From the NCBI RefSeq assembly GCF_026213295.1, contig NC_079414.1, positions 1,320,130-1,384,129 of the forward strand: a stretch of 64,000 nucleotides of DNA, in the 5' to 3' direction. Positions 33,287 to 45,718 of the stretch are shown here, in pieces. A program made the position numbers and the translations under genes. The stretch comes from Gadus chalcogrammus. Its lineage: Eukaryota; Chordata; Actinopteri; Gadiformes; Gadidae. Under the pieces are notes generated by a model that was not told where the DNA came from, did not search any database, and saw nothing but the letters and a program-made list of their open reading frames with translations. Within the stretch, counting starts at the first letter, position 1; the number at the start of each line of letters is the position of its first letter.

Positions 33287-34098
33287 ACTTGCCCCCCTAA
33301 AAGTGATACCACAGCCCAAACCGTAAATGGTGCCGACACGCGAATTGCATGACTAGATCCAGATCTGTTCGGACTAAGCAGACGACAAAATCCAGACCTG
33401 CCGGCCACTAGGTGGCGCTATACCAAGGAATACGCGTTTGGGGCTTTAACTCCCACACCGAACCTCCCACATTCAAAACCTTATACACACAGATGCACTG
33501 GAGTCTGCTGCATCTTTTGGCCTAGGCCACGCCCATTTGCGTCACTGAATATTTTTCGCTAAATCGCGAAAACCGCAAAACTGTTTTTTCCCTACTCCTC
33601 CCACATTTCTTGACCAATCAACACCAAACTTTGCACACGGCATCTTCAGACGCACACGCAAAGAATGCATGTAACACTTTTTTGATCAGACCTTCGACGA
33701 CGAAACGGTAGCGTTTTGAATATTGGTTTATTAGCTAAATTAGACGTGGAATATCAAAAATCCAAAGAAATCCAAAATTAGACATCGGATCGAGTCCACA
33801 TTTTACACACATGTTGGTGCTAACCTTAATGTCGTTCGATAAAAAAATCGGAAAATTTCGCCATTAGGGGGCGCAATAAACGAGGAAATTGTATATCTTC
33901 TACAAAATTTCGCCGCGAAAACGCTTCACTGACTTCTCGCTACTCCTACCACAGTCAAATCCTTTGTATCCACAGGTTCAGGGTAGCGTTTTGAACACAT
34001 GCTTCGCTTTGTGCCGGCGAAACGCACATTTCTTGTCGCGTTGTGCCGGCGAAATGCACACTTCTTGGACCCCTGCATAACTGCTTGCAGTTCTAGTT
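33287..34098 (+). repeat. Body 34, short type
   Basis: 812 bp. The first half is nearly the same as body 11 (GGGGCTTTAACTCC, GTCACTGAATATT), but the second half is of the standard short kind, another head/tail mosaic. Confidence 0.9.
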
Positions 34099-34099
34099 A

Positions 34100-35470
34100 T
34101 ACTTACCCCCCTAAAAGTGGGCCCACAGCCCAAACCGTAAATGGTGCCGACACGCCAATTGCATGACTAGATCCAGATCTCTTCGGACTACGCAGACGAC
34201 CAAATCCAGACATGCCGGCCACTAGGTGGCGCTATACCAAGGAATACGCGTTTGGGGCTATAACTCCCACACCGAACCTCCCAGAGTCCAAAAACTTGTA
34301 CACACAGATGCACTGGAGTCTGCTGCATCTTTTGGGCTAGGCCACGCCCATTTGCGTCTATGAATATTTTTCGCTAAATCGCGAAAACCGCAAAACAGTT
34401 TTTTCCCTACTCCTCCCACATTTCTTGACCAATCAACACCAAACTTTGCACACGACATCTTCAGACGCACACGCAAAGGAATCATCAACACTTTTTTTAA
34501 CCGACCTTCGACGACGAAACGGTAGCGTTTTGAATATTTGTTTATTGGCTACGTTTTACGTCGAAACGCAAAAATTGAAAGAATACCAAAAGTAAACGTT
34601 GGATCAAGTCCAAATTTTAGAAACATGTCGGTGCTATCCTTATTGGCGTTCAATAAATAATTCGGAATATTTCCTCATTGGGGGGCGCAATAAACGAGGA
34701 AATTGTATATCTTCTAATTGGCCAAAGGAATGTTCTTCAAACTATAAGGGAACCATCAAGGGGCAAACCCGAGTCTATATAAAAAATATGGCCAAGAATT
34801 AATTATATAGGCGGGAGTTATTTGGCAAAGGAAAATTGTCTTTGGAAAATTTCGCCAACAGGGCGGCGCCAAAAAACGACGAAATAATATATCTCCTATT
34901 TGGCCAATGGAATGTTCTGAAAACGCGTTTTAGGCTATAACTCCCACACCAAAGCTCCCACAGTCAAAAACGTTACACGCACAGATTCACTGGAGTCAGC
35001 TGCATCTTTTGGCATAGGCCAGGCCCATTTGCGTCAGTATTTTCTTTATGCAAAATCGCAAAAACAGCTAAACTGCCTTTTCGCTACTCCTCCCACATTT
35101 CTTGCCCAATTGACACCAAACTTTGCACACGACATCTTCAGACGCACACTACAAGAAATCAGCAAAACTATTTTGATCCGACCATCGTTGACGAAACGGT
35201 AGCGTTTTGAATATATGTTTTGCGTTGCAAATCAGTAAAAACTATTTTGATCCAACCGTCGACGACTAAACGGTAGCGGAAAATGCGTTTGGGGCCGAAA
35301 CTCCCACACTGAACCTCTCACAGTCAAAACCTTTATATCCACAGGTTGTTCACGGTAGCGTTTTGAATACTTGCTTCGCGTTGTGCCGGCGAAATGAACA
35401 TTTCTTGTCGCGTTGTGCCGGCGAAATGCACACTTCTTGGACCCCTGCATAACTGCTTGCAGTTCTAGTT
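34100..35470 (+). repeat. Body 35, long type; left edge of duplicated block A
   Basis: 1,371 bp. Shares private variants with body 50 (CTCATTGGGGGGCGC, TTAATTATATAGGCGGG, GTTACACGCACAG). Its 3' end is followed by an uninterrupted 15-bp TTA tract leading to body 36, which is the empty site for the insertion at 49139. Confidence 0.92.
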
Positions 35471-35485
35471 TATTATTATTATTAT

Positions 35486-36299
35486 ACTACCTCCCCGTGA
35501 AAGTGGAACCACAGCCCAAACCGTAAATGGTGCACACGCGCCAATTACATGACTAGAACCAGTACCGGCACCGCTACTCAGATAACCAAATCCAGACATG
35601 CCGGCCACTAGGTGGCGCTATACCAAGGAGAAACACGTTTGGGGCTATAACTCCCACACCGAACCTCCCAGAGTCCAAAAACTTGTACACACAGATGCAC
35701 TGGAGTCTGCTGCATCTTTTGGCCTAGGCCACGCCCATTTGCGTCTATGAATATTTTTCGCTAAATCGCGAAAACCGCAAAACTGTTTTTTCCCTACTCC
35801 TCCCACATTTCTTGACCAATCAACACCAATCTTTGCACACGGCATCTGCAGACGCACCCGCAAAGAAATCATCAACAGTTTTTTGATCCGACCTTCGACG
35901 ACGAAACGGTAGAGTTTTGAATATTTGTTTATTAGCTAAATTAGACGTGGAAAATCAAAAATCAAAAAGAATCAGAAATTAGACATCGGATCAAGTCCAA
36001 ACTTTAGACACATGTCGGTGCTAATCTTAATGGCGTTCAATAAAAAAATCGGAATATTTCGCCATCAGGGGGCGCAATAAACGAGGAAATTGTATATCTT
36101 CGACAAAATTTCGCCACAAAAACGCTACACTGACTTCTCGCTACTCCTACCACAGTCAAATCCTTTGTATCCACAGGTTCAGGGTAGCGTTTTCAACACA
36201 TGCTCCGCGTTGTGCCGGCGAAAAGCACATTTCTTGTCGCGTTGTGCCGGCGAAATGCACACTTCTTGGACCCCTGCATAACTGCTTGCAGTTCTAGTT
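35486..36299 (+). repeat. Body 36, short type
   Basis: 814 bp, CTACCTCCCCGTGAAAG head. Duplicate of body 52 at offset 14,531, with shared private variants CACCAATCTTTGCAC, GCATCTGCAGACGCACCC and TATCTTCGACAAAATT. Confidence 0.92.
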
Positions 36300-36300
36300 A

Positions 36301-37309
36301 TTCTTCCCCCCGTACTTGTTGGACTACAGCCCAAACCGTAAATGGTGCACACGCGCCAATTGCATGACTAGAACCAGTACCGGCACCGCTACTCAGATAA
36401 CCAAATCCAGACATGCCGGCCACTAGGTGGCGCTATACCAAGGAGAAACACGTTTGGGACTATAACTCCCACACCAAACCTCCCAGAGTCCAAAAACTTG
36501 TACACACAGATGCACTGGAGTCTGCTGCATCTTTTGGCCTAGGCCACGCCCATTTGCGTCTATGAATATTTTTCGCTAAATCGCGAAAACCGCAAAACTG
36601 TTTTTTCCCTACTCCTCCCACATTTCTTGACCAATCGACACCAAACTTTGCACACGACATCTTCAGACGCACACGCAAAGAAATCATATATACTTTTTTG
36701 ATCCGACCTTCGACGACGAAACGGTAGCGTTTTGAATATTGGTTTATTAGCTACGTTTCACGTCGAAACGCAAAAATTCAAAAAATACGAAAATTAGACA
36801 TCGGATTGAGTCCAAATTTTAGACACATGTCGGTGCTAACCTTAATGGCGTTCGAATAAAAATTCGGGAAATTACGCCCTAAGGGGGCGCAATAAACGAG
36901 GAAATTGTATATCTTCTAATTGGCCAGAGGAATGTTCTTCAAACTATAAGGGAACCATCAAAGGGCAAACCCGAGTCTATATAAAAAATATGGCCAAGAA
37001 TTAATAATGTAGGCGGGAGTTATTTGGCAAAGGAAAATTGTCTTTGGAAAATTTCGCCAACAGGGCGGCGCCAAAAAACGACGAAATAATATATCTCCTA
37101 TTTGGCCAATGGAATGTTCTGAAAACACGTTTTGGGCTATAACTCCCACACCGAAGCTCCCACAGTCAAAAACGTTATATGCACAGATTCACTGGAGTCA
37201 GTTGCATCTTTTGGCATACGCCGTTTCTCAAATTCCAACACATGCTTCGCGTTGTGCCGGCGAAATGCACACTTCTTGGACCCCTGCATAACTGCTTGCA
37301 GTTCTAGTT
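36301..37309 (+). repeat. Body 37, medium type
   Basis: 1,009 bp. Duplicate of body 53 at offset 14,531. It carries the GTACTTGTTGG head of body 4 on a medium tail. Confidence 0.92.
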
Positions 37310-37521
37310 AGGGGTCCAAGCCAACAGGTTGGATCCCTATTGTTTTTGTAAGGATTTTTTTTATTATTAGGGGTCCAAGCCAACAGGTTGGATCCCTATT
37401 GTTTTTGTAAGGATTATTATTAGGGGTCCAAGCCAACAGGTTGGATCCCTATTGTTTTTGTAAGGATTATTATTAGGGGTCCAAGCCAACAGGTTGGATC
37501 CCTATTGTTTTTGTAAGGATT
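37310..37521 (+). repeat. S units x4
   Basis: Copies at 37310, 37369, 37422 and 37475, duplicated at 51841-52052. The spacer after the last copy, leading to body 38, is the empty site for the insertion at 52062. The S at 37475 and body 38 are therefore an undisturbed 5'/3' pair. Confidence 0.95.
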
Positions 37522-37538
37522 TTTATTATTTTTATTAT

Positions 37539-38350
37539 ACTTCCTACCAAGAAAGTGGGAATACAGCCCATACCGTAAATGTTGCACACACGCCAATTGC
37601 ATGACTAGATCCAGGTCAGTGAAGACTATGCAGACGACAAAATCCAGACACGCCGGCCACTAGGTGGCGCTATACCAAGGAATACGCGTTTGGGGCTATA
37701 ACTCCCACACCGAACCTCCCACAGTCCAAAAACTTGTACACACAGATGCACTGGAGTCTGCTGCATCTTTTGGCCTAGGCCACGCCCATTTGCGTCTATG
37801 AATATTTTTCGCTAAATCGCGAAAACCGCAAAACTGTTTTTTCCCTACTCCTCCCACATTTCTTGACCAATCGACACCAAACTTTGCACACGACATCTTC
37901 AGACGCACACGCATAGAAATCTTAGACAGTTTTTTGATCCGACCTTCGACGACGAAACGGTAGAGTTTTGAATATTGGTTTATTAGCTAAATTAGACGTG
38001 GAAAATTAAAAATCCAAAAAAATCCAAAATTAGACATCGGATCGAGTCCAAATTCTACACACATGTTGGTGCTAACCTTAATGACGTTCGATAAAAATTC
38101 CGGAAAATTCCGCCATTAGGGAGCGCAATAAACGAGGAAATTGTATATCTTCTACAAAATTTCGCCGCGAAAACGCTACACTGACTTCTCGCTACTCCTA
38201 CCACAGTCAAATCCTTTGTATCCACAGGTTCAGGGTAGCGTTTTCAACACATGCTTCGCGTTGTGGCGGCGAAATGCACATTTCTTGTCGCGTTGTGCCG
38301 GCGAAATGCACACTTCTTGGACCCCTGCATAACTGCTTGCAGTTCTAGTT
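37539..38350 (+). repeat. Body 38, short type
   Basis: 812 bp, duplicate of body 55 (offset 15,398). Private variants: AGGGAGCGC in motif 2, CACACGCATAGAAATC, and GTTGTGGCGGCG in the first 32-bp repeat. Confidence 0.92.
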
Positions 38351-38351
38351 A

Positions 38352-39165
38352 TTCTTACCCCCCTAAAAGTGGGCCCACACCCCAAACCGTAAAAGGTGCC
38401 GACACACGAATTGCATGACTAGATCCAGATCTCTTCGGACTACGCAGACGACCAAATCCAGACACGCCGGCCACTAGGTGGCGCTATACCAAGGAATACG
38501 CGTTTGGGTCTATAACTCCCACACCGAACCACCCAGAGTCCAATAACTTGTACACACAGATGCACTGGAGTCTGCTGCATCTTTTGGCCTAGGCCACGCC
38601 CATTTGCGTCTATGAATATTTTTCGCTAAATCGCGAAAACCGCAAAACTGTTTTTTTCCCTACTCCTCCCACATTTCTTGACCAATCGACACCAAACTTT
38701 GCACACGACATCTTCAGACGCACACGCATAGAAATCTTAGACAGTTTTTTGATCCGACCTTCGACGACGAAACGGTAGAGTTTTGAATATTGGTTTATTA
38801 GCTAAATTAGACGTGGAAAATTAAAAATCCAAAAAAATCCAAAATTAGACATCGGATCGAGTCCAAATTCTACACACATGTTGGTGCTAACCTTAATGAC
38901 GTTCGATAAAAATTCCGGAAAATTCCGCCATTAGGGAGCGCAATAAACGAGGAAATTGTATATCTTCTACAAAATTTCGCCGCGAAAACGCTACACTGAC
39001 TTCTCGCTACTCCTACCACAGTCAAATCCTTTGTATCCACAGGTTCAGGGTAGCGTTTTCAACACATGCTTCGCGTTGTGGCGGCGAAATGCACATTTCT
39101 TGTCGCGTTGTGCCGGCGAAATGCACACTTCTTGGACCCCTGCATAACTGCTTGCAGTTCTAGTT
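38352..39165 (+). repeat. Body 39, short type, present only in block A
   Basis: 814 bp. The first half matches body 40 (GGGTCTATAAC, ACCACCCAGAG) and the second half matches body 38 (GCATAGAAATC, AGGGAGCGC, GTGGCGGCG). It has no one-to-one counterpart in block B, where body 56 is a fusion of 39-like and 40-like sequence. Confidence 0.92.
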
Positions 39166-39166
39166 A

Positions 39167-39948
39167 TTCTTACCCCCCTAAAAGTGGGCCCACACCCCAA
39201 ACCGTAAAAGGTGCCGACACACGAATTGCATGACTAGATCCAGATCTCTTCGGACTACGCAGACGACCAAATCCAGACACGCCGGCCACTAGGTGGCGCT
39301 ATACCAAGGAATACGCGTTTGGGTCTATAACTCCCACACCGAACCACCCAGAGTCCAATAACTTGTACACACAGATGCACTGGAGTCTGCTGCATCTTTT
39401 GGCCTAGGCCACGCCCATTTGCGTCTATGAATATTTTTCGCTAAATCGCGAAAACCGCAAAACTGTATTTTCGCTACTCCTCCCACATTTCTTGACCAAT
39501 CAACACCAAACTTTGCACACGGCATCTTCAGACGCACACGCAAAGAAATCTTAGACAGTTTTTTGATCCGACCTTCGACGACGAAACGGTAGAGTTTTGA
39601 ATATTTGTTTATTAGCAAAATTAGACGTGGAAAATTAAAAATCCAAAAAAATCCAAAATTAGACATCGGATCGAGTCCAAATTCTACACACATGTTGGTG
39701 CTAACCTTAATGTCGTTCGATAAAAAATTCGGAAAATTTCGCCATTAGGGGGCGCAATAAACGAGGAAATTGTATATCTTCTACAAAATTTCGCCGCGAA
39801 AACGCTACACTGACTTCCCGCTACTCCTACCACAGCCAAATCCTTTGTATCCACAGGTTCAGGGTAGCGTTTTGAACACATTCTTCGCATTGTGCCGGCG
39901 AAATGCACATTTCTTGTCGCGTTGTGCCGGCGAAATGCACACTTCTTG
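39167..39948 (+). repeat. Body 40, short type, 3'-truncated
   Basis: 782 bp, ends at CACTTCTTG before a damaged S unit. Private variants: CTTCCCGCTACTCC, CACAGCCAAATCC and CACATTCTTCGCATTG, also seen in body 56. Confidence 0.9.
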
Positions 39949-39950
39949 TT

Positions 39951-39982
39951 AGGGGTCCAAGCCAACAGGTTGTTGTAAGGAT
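39951..39982 (+). repeat. S unit, internally deleted
   Basis: AGGGGTCCAAGCCAACAGGTT joins directly to GTTGTAAGGATT, losing about 15 bp across a GTT microhomology. Duplicated at 54534. Confidence 0.92.
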
Positions 39983-39997
39983 TTTTTTTATTATTAT

Positions 39998-40324
39998 TCT
40001 TCCCGCCATAGAAGTGGACCCACAGCCCAAACCGTAAATGGTGCCGACACGCCAATTGCATGACTTGATCCAGGTCCGGCACCGCTACTCAGATAACCAA
40101 ATCCAGACACGCCGGTCACTAGGTGGCGCTATACCAAGGACAGACGCGTTTGGGGCTATAACTCCCACAGCGAACCTCCCACATTCAAAACCTTATACGC
40201 ACAGATTCACTGGAGTCTGCTGCATCTTTTGGCCTAGGCCACGCCCATTTGCGTCCATGAATATTTTTCGCTAAATCGCGAAAACTGCTAAACTGTTTTT
40301 TCGCTACTCCTCCCACATTTCTTG
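39998..40324 (+). repeat. Body 41, 5' fragment
   Basis: 327 bp, head CTTCCCGCCATAGAAG. It breaks at CCCACATTTCTTG, where TTATTATAC and the next head follow. Same fragment as body 57. Confidence 0.9.
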
Positions 40325-40330
40325 TTATTA

Positions 40331-41143
40331 TACTTCCCGCGCTAAAAGTGGGTCCACAGCCCAAACCGTAAATGGTGCCGACACGCCAATTGCATGACTA
40401 GATCCAGGTCCGGCACCGCTACTCAGATAACAAAATCCAGACACGCCGGCCACTAGGTGGCGCTATACCAAGGGAAAATGCGTTTGGGGCTATAACTCCC
40501 ACACCGAACCTCCCACATTCAAAACCTCGTACACACAGATTCACTGGAGTCTGCTGCATCTTTTGGCATAGGCCACGCCCATTTGCGTCTATAATTTTTT
40601 TTCGCAAAATCGCGAAAACCGCAAAACTGTTTTTTCGCTACTCCTCCCACATTTCTTGACCAATCGACACAAAACTTTGCACACGACATCTTCAGACGCA
40701 CACGCAAAGGAATCATATACAGTTTTTTGATCCGACCTTCGACGACGAAACGATAGCATTTTGAATATTGGTATATTAGCTAAATTAGACGTGGAAAATC
40801 AAAAATACAAAAAAATCCAAAATTAGACATCGGATCGAGTCCAAATTCTACACACATGTTGGTGCTAACCTTAATGACGTTGTATAAAAATTTCGGAAAA
40901 TTCCGCCATTAGGGGGCGCAATAAACGAGGAAATTGTATATCTTCTACAAAATTTCGCCGCAAAAACGCTACACTGACTTCTCGCTACTCCTACCACAGT
41001 CAAATCCTTTGTATCCACAGGTTCAGGGTAGCGTTTTCAACACATGCTTCGCGATGTGCCGGCGAAATGCACATTTCTTGTCGCGTTGTGCCGGCGAAAT
41101 GCACACTTCTTGGACCCCTGCATAACTGCTTGCAGTTCTAGTT
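40331..41143 (+). repeat. Body 42, short type
   Basis: 813 bp, duplicate of body 58. Private variants GACGTTGTATAAAAATT and CGCGATGTGCCGG. Intact 3' end. Confidence 0.92.
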
Positions 41144-41243
41144 AGGGGTCCAAGCCAACAGGTTGGATCCCTATTGTTTTTGTAAGGATTATTATTAGGG
41201 GTCCAAGCCAACAGGTTGGATCCCTATTGTTTTTGTAAGGATT
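41144..41243 (+). repeat. S units x2; right edge of duplicated block A
   Basis: Copies at 41144 and 41197. The duplication with 55728-55827 ends around the second copy, after which the flanks differ. Confidence 0.93.
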
Positions 41244-41263
41244 TTTTTTATTATTATTATTAT

Positions 41264-42071
41264 TCCCCCCTAGAAGTGGGTCCACAGCCCAAACCGTAAA
41301 AGGTGCCGACACGCCAATTGCATGACTAGATCCAGGGCCCTGAGTTCTAAGCAGACGACAAAATCCAGACACGCCGGCCACTAGGTGGCGCTATACCAAG
41401 GAATACGCGTTTGGGGCTATAACTCCCACACCGAACCTCCCAGAGTCCAAAAACTTGTACACACAGATGCACTGGAGTCTGTTGCATCTTTTGGCATAGG
41501 CCACGCCCATTTGCGTCTATAATTTTTTTTCGCAAAATCGCGAAAACCGCAAAACTGTTTTTTCGCTACTCCTCCCACATTTCTTGACCAATCGACACAA
41601 AACTTTGCACACGACATCTTCAGACGCACACGCAAAGGAATCATATACAGTTTTTTGATCCGACCTTCGACGACGAAACGATAGCATTTTGAATATTGGT
41701 ATATTAGCTAAATTAGACGTGGAAAATCAAAAATACAAAAAAATCCAAAATTAGACATCGGATCGAGTCCAAATTCTACACACATGTTGGTGCTAACCTT
41801 AATGACGTTCGATAAAAATTTCGGAAAATTCCGCCATTAGGGGGCGCAATAAACGAGGAAATTGTATATCTTCTACAAAATTTCGCCGCAAAAACGCTAC
41901 ACTGACTTCTCGCTACTCCTACCACAGTCAAATCCTTTGTATCCACAGGTTCAGGGTAGCGTTTTCAACACATGCTTCGCGATGTGCCGGCGAAATGCAC
42001 ATTTCTTGTCGCGTTGTGCCGGCGAAATGCACACTTCTTGGACCCCTGCATAACTGCTTGCAGTTCTAGTT
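41264..42071 (+). repeat. Body 43, short type
   Basis: 808 bp. A TAGAAGTGGG head of the body-2 kind is joined to a tail nearly identical to body 42 (CGCGATGTGCCGG), a further mosaic. Confidence 0.9.
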
Positions 42072-42075
42072 ATTA

Positions 42076-42888
42076 TTCTTACCCCCCTAAAAGTGGGCCC
42101 ACACCCCAAACCGTAAAAGGTGCCGACACGCGAATTGCATGACTAGATCCAGATCTCTTCGGACTACGCAGACGACCAAATCCAGACACGCCGGCCACAA
42201 GGTGGCGCTATACCAAGGAATACGCGTTTGGGGCTATAACTCCCACACCGAACCACCCAGAGTCCAATAACTTGTACACACAGATGCACTGGAGTCTGCT
42301 GCATCTTTTGGCCTAGGCCACGCCCATTTGCGTCCATGAATATTTTTCGCTAAATCGCGAAAACCGCAAAACTGTATTTTCGCTACTCCTCCCACATTTC
42401 TTGACCAATCAACACCAAACTTTGCACACGGCATCTTCAGACGCACACGCAAAGAAATCTTAGACAGTTTTTTGATCCGACCTTCGACGACGAAACGGTA
42501 GAGTTTTGAATATTTGTTTATTAGCAAAATTAGACGTGGAAAATTAAAAATCCAAAAAAATCCAAAATTAGACATCGGATCGAGTCCAAATTCTACACAC
42601 ATTTTGGTGCTAACCTTAATGTCGTTCGATAAAAAAATCGGAAAATTTCGCCATTAGGGGGCGCAATAAACGAGGAAATTGTATATCTTCTACAAAATTT
42701 CGCCGCGAAAACGCTACACTGACTTCTCGCTACTCCTACCACATTCAAATCCTTTGTATCCACAGGTTCAGGGTAGCGTTTTGAACACATGCTTCGCGTT
42801 GTGCCGGCGAAATGCACATTTCTTGTCGCGTTGTGCCGGCGAAATGCACACTTCTTGGACCCCTGCATAACTGCTTGCAGTTCTAGTT
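42076..42888 (+). repeat. Body 44, short type
   Basis: 813 bp. Motif 1 is GGCCACAAGGTGGCGC instead of CACTAGG. Intact 3' end. Confidence 0.9.
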
Positions 42889-42935
42889 AGGGGTCCAAGC
42901 CAACAGGTTGGATCCCTATTGTTTTTGTAGGGATT
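42889..42935 (+). repeat. S unit, GTAGGGATT variant
   Basis: First of three S units with this variant (others at 43761 and 44634), marking a tandem of period 872-873 bp. Confidence 0.95.
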
Positions 42936-42954
42936 TTTCTTATTATTATTATTA

Positions 42955-43705
42955 TACTTCCTACCAAGAAAGTGGGAATACAGCCCATACCGTAAATGTT
43001 GCACACACGCCAATTGCATGACTAGATCCAGGTCAGTGAAGACTATGAAGACGACAAAATCCAGACACGCCGGCCACTAGGTGGCGCTATACCAAGGGAA
43101 AATGCGTTTGGGGCTATAACTCCCACAACGAACCTCCCACAGTCAAAAACTTGTACCCACATATTCACTGGAGTCTGCTGCATCTTTTGGCCTAGGCCAC
43201 GCCCATTTGCGTCTATGAATATTTTTCGCTAAATCGCGAAAACCGCAAAACTGTTTTTTCGCTACTCCTCCCACATTTCTCGCCCGATCACCACCAAACT
43301 TTGCACATGGCATCTTCAGACGCACACGCAAAGAAATCATAGACAGTTTTTTGATCCGACCTTCGACGACGAAACGGTAGAGTTTTGAATATTTGTTTAT
43401 TAGCTAAATTAGACGTGGAAAATTAAAAATCCAAAAAAACCCAAAATTAGACATCGGATCGAGTCCAAATTCTACACACATGTTGGTGCTAACCTTAATG
43501 ACGTTCGATAAAAATATCGGAAAATTTCGCCATTAGGGAGCGCAATAAACGAGGAAATTGTATATCTTCTACAAAATTTCGCCGCGAAAACGCTACACTG
43601 ACTTCTCGCTACTCCTACCACAGTCAAATCCTTTTGTATCCACAGGTTCAGGGTAGCGTTTTCAACACATGCTTCGCGTTGTGCCGGCGAAATGCACATT
43701 TCTTG
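42955..43705 (+). repeat. Body 45, short type, 3'-truncated
   Basis: 751 bp. It ends at CACATTTCTTG of the first 32-bp repeat and then TTAGGGG of an S unit follows. Duplicate of body 46. Confidence 0.92.
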
Positions 43706-43707
43706 TT

Positions 43708-43807
43708 AGGGGTCCAAGCCAACAGGTTGGATCCCTATTGTTTTTGTAAGGATTATTATTAGGGGTCCAAGCCAACAGGTTGGATCCCTATTGTTTTTGT
43801 AGGGATT
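43708..43807 (+). repeat. S units x2
   Basis: Copies at 43708 (standard) and 43761 (GTAGGGATT variant). Confidence 0.95.
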
Positions 43808-43827
43808 TTTCTTATTATTATTATTAT

Positions 43828-44578
43828 ACTTCCTACCAAGAAAGTGGGAATACAGCCCATACCGTAAATGTTGCACACACGCCAATTGCATGACTAGATC
43901 CAGGTCAGTGAAGACTATGAAGACGACAAAATCCAGACACGCCGGCCACTAGGTGGCGCTATACCAAGGGAAAATGCGTTTGGGGCTATAACTCCCACAA
44001 CGAACCTCCCACAGTCAAAAACTTGTACCCACATATTCACTGGAGTCTGCTGCATCTTTTGGCCTAGGCCACGCCCATTTGCGTCTATGAATATTTTTCG
44101 CTAAATCGCGAAAACCGCAAAACTGTTTTTTTCGCTACTCCTCCCACATTTCTCGCCCGATCACCACCAAACTTTGCACATGGCATCTTCAGACGCACAC
44201 GCAAAGAAATCATAGACAGTTTTTTGATCCGACCTTCGACGACGAAACGGTAGAGTTTTGAATATTTGTTTATTAGCTAAATTAGACGTGGAAAATTAAA
44301 AATCCAAAAAAACCCAAAATTAGACATCGGATCGAGTCCAAATTCTACACACATGTTGGTGCTAACCTTAATGACGTTCGATAAAAATATCGGAAAATTT
44401 CGCCATTAGGGAGCGCAATAAACGAGGAAATTGTATATCTTCTACAAAATTTCGCCGCGAAAACGCTACACTGACTTCTCGCTACTCCTACCACAGTCAA
44501 ATCCTTTTGTATCCACAGGTTCAGGGTAGCGTTTTCAACACATGCTTCGCGTTGTGCCGGCGAAATGCACATTTCTTG
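43828..44578 (+). repeat. Body 46, short type, 3'-truncated
   Basis: 751 bp, essentially identical to body 45 including the odd ATTTCTCGCCCGATCACCACC segment and the same break point. Confidence 0.92.
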
Positions 44579-44580
44579 TT

Positions 44581-44680
44581 AGGGGTCCAAGCCAACAGGT
44601 TGGATCCCTATTGTTTTTGTAAGGATTATTATTAGGGGTCCAAGCCAACAGGTTGGATCCCTATTGTTTTTGTAGGGATT
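44581..44680 (+). repeat. S units x2
   Basis: Copies at 44581 (standard) and 44634 (GTAGGGATT variant); the same pair as at 43708-43807. Confidence 0.95.
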
Positions 44681-44703
44681 TTTCTTATTATTATTATTAT
44701 TAT

Positions 44704-45710
44704 ACTTCCTACCAAGAAAGTGGGAATACAGCCCATACCGTAAATGTTGCACACACGCCAATTGCATTACTAGATCCAGGTCAGTGAAGACTATGCAGAC
44801 GACAAAATCCAGACACGCCGGCCACTAGGTGGCGCTATACCAAGGAATACGCGTTTGGGGCTATAACTCCCACACCGAACGTCCCAGAGTCCAAAAACTT
44901 GTACACACAGATGCACTGGAGTCTGCTGCATCTTTTGGCCTAGGCCACGCCCATTTGCGTCTATGAATATTTTTCGCTAAATCGCGAAAACCGCAAAACT
45001 GTTTTTTCCCTACTCCTCCCACATTTCTTGACCAATCAACACCAAACTTTGCACACGACATCTTCAGACGCACACGCAAAGGAATCATATACAGTTTTTT
45101 GATCCGACCTTCGACGACGAAACGATAGCATTTTGAATATTGGTATATTAGCTAAATTAGACGTGGAAAATCAAAAATACAAAAAAATCCAAAATTAGAC
45201 ATCGGATCGAGTCCAAATTCTACACACATGTTGGTGCTAACCTTAATGACGTTCGATAAAAATTTCGGAAAATTCCGCCATTAGGGGGCGCAATAAACGA
45301 GGAAATTGTATATCTTCTTATTGGCCGAAGGAATGTTCTTCAAACTCAAAGGAAACCATCAAGGGGCAAACCCGAGTCTATATAAAAAATATGGCCAAGA
45401 ATTATTAATGTGGGCGGGAGTTATTTGGCAAAGGAAAATTGTCCTTGGAAAATTTCGCCACAAGGGGTCGCAAATAAACGACGAAATAATATATCTCCTA
45501 ACTGGCCAATGGAATGTTCTGAAAACGCGTTTTGGGCTATAACTCCCACACCGAAGCTCCCACAGTCAAAACCTTTATATCCACAGATTCACTGGAGTCA
45601 GCTGCATCTTTTGGCATACGCTGTTTCTCAATTTTTGAACACATGCTTCGCGTTGTGCCGGCGAAATGCACACTTCTTGGACCCCTGCATAACTGCTTGC
45701 AGTTCTAGTT
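44704..45710 (+). repeat. Body 47, medium type
   Basis: 1,007 bp. The head matches bodies 45/46, but the rest switches to a body-42-like first module and a medium tail. The GC-box and TATA block is intact. Confidence 0.9.
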
Positions 45711-45718
45711 ATTATTAT

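Noticed and set aside
39684..40082. A 132-codon minus-strand frame, also at 54267-54665.
   Set aside because: It crosses a body truncation, a damaged S unit and the next head. The second copy comes from the block duplication.
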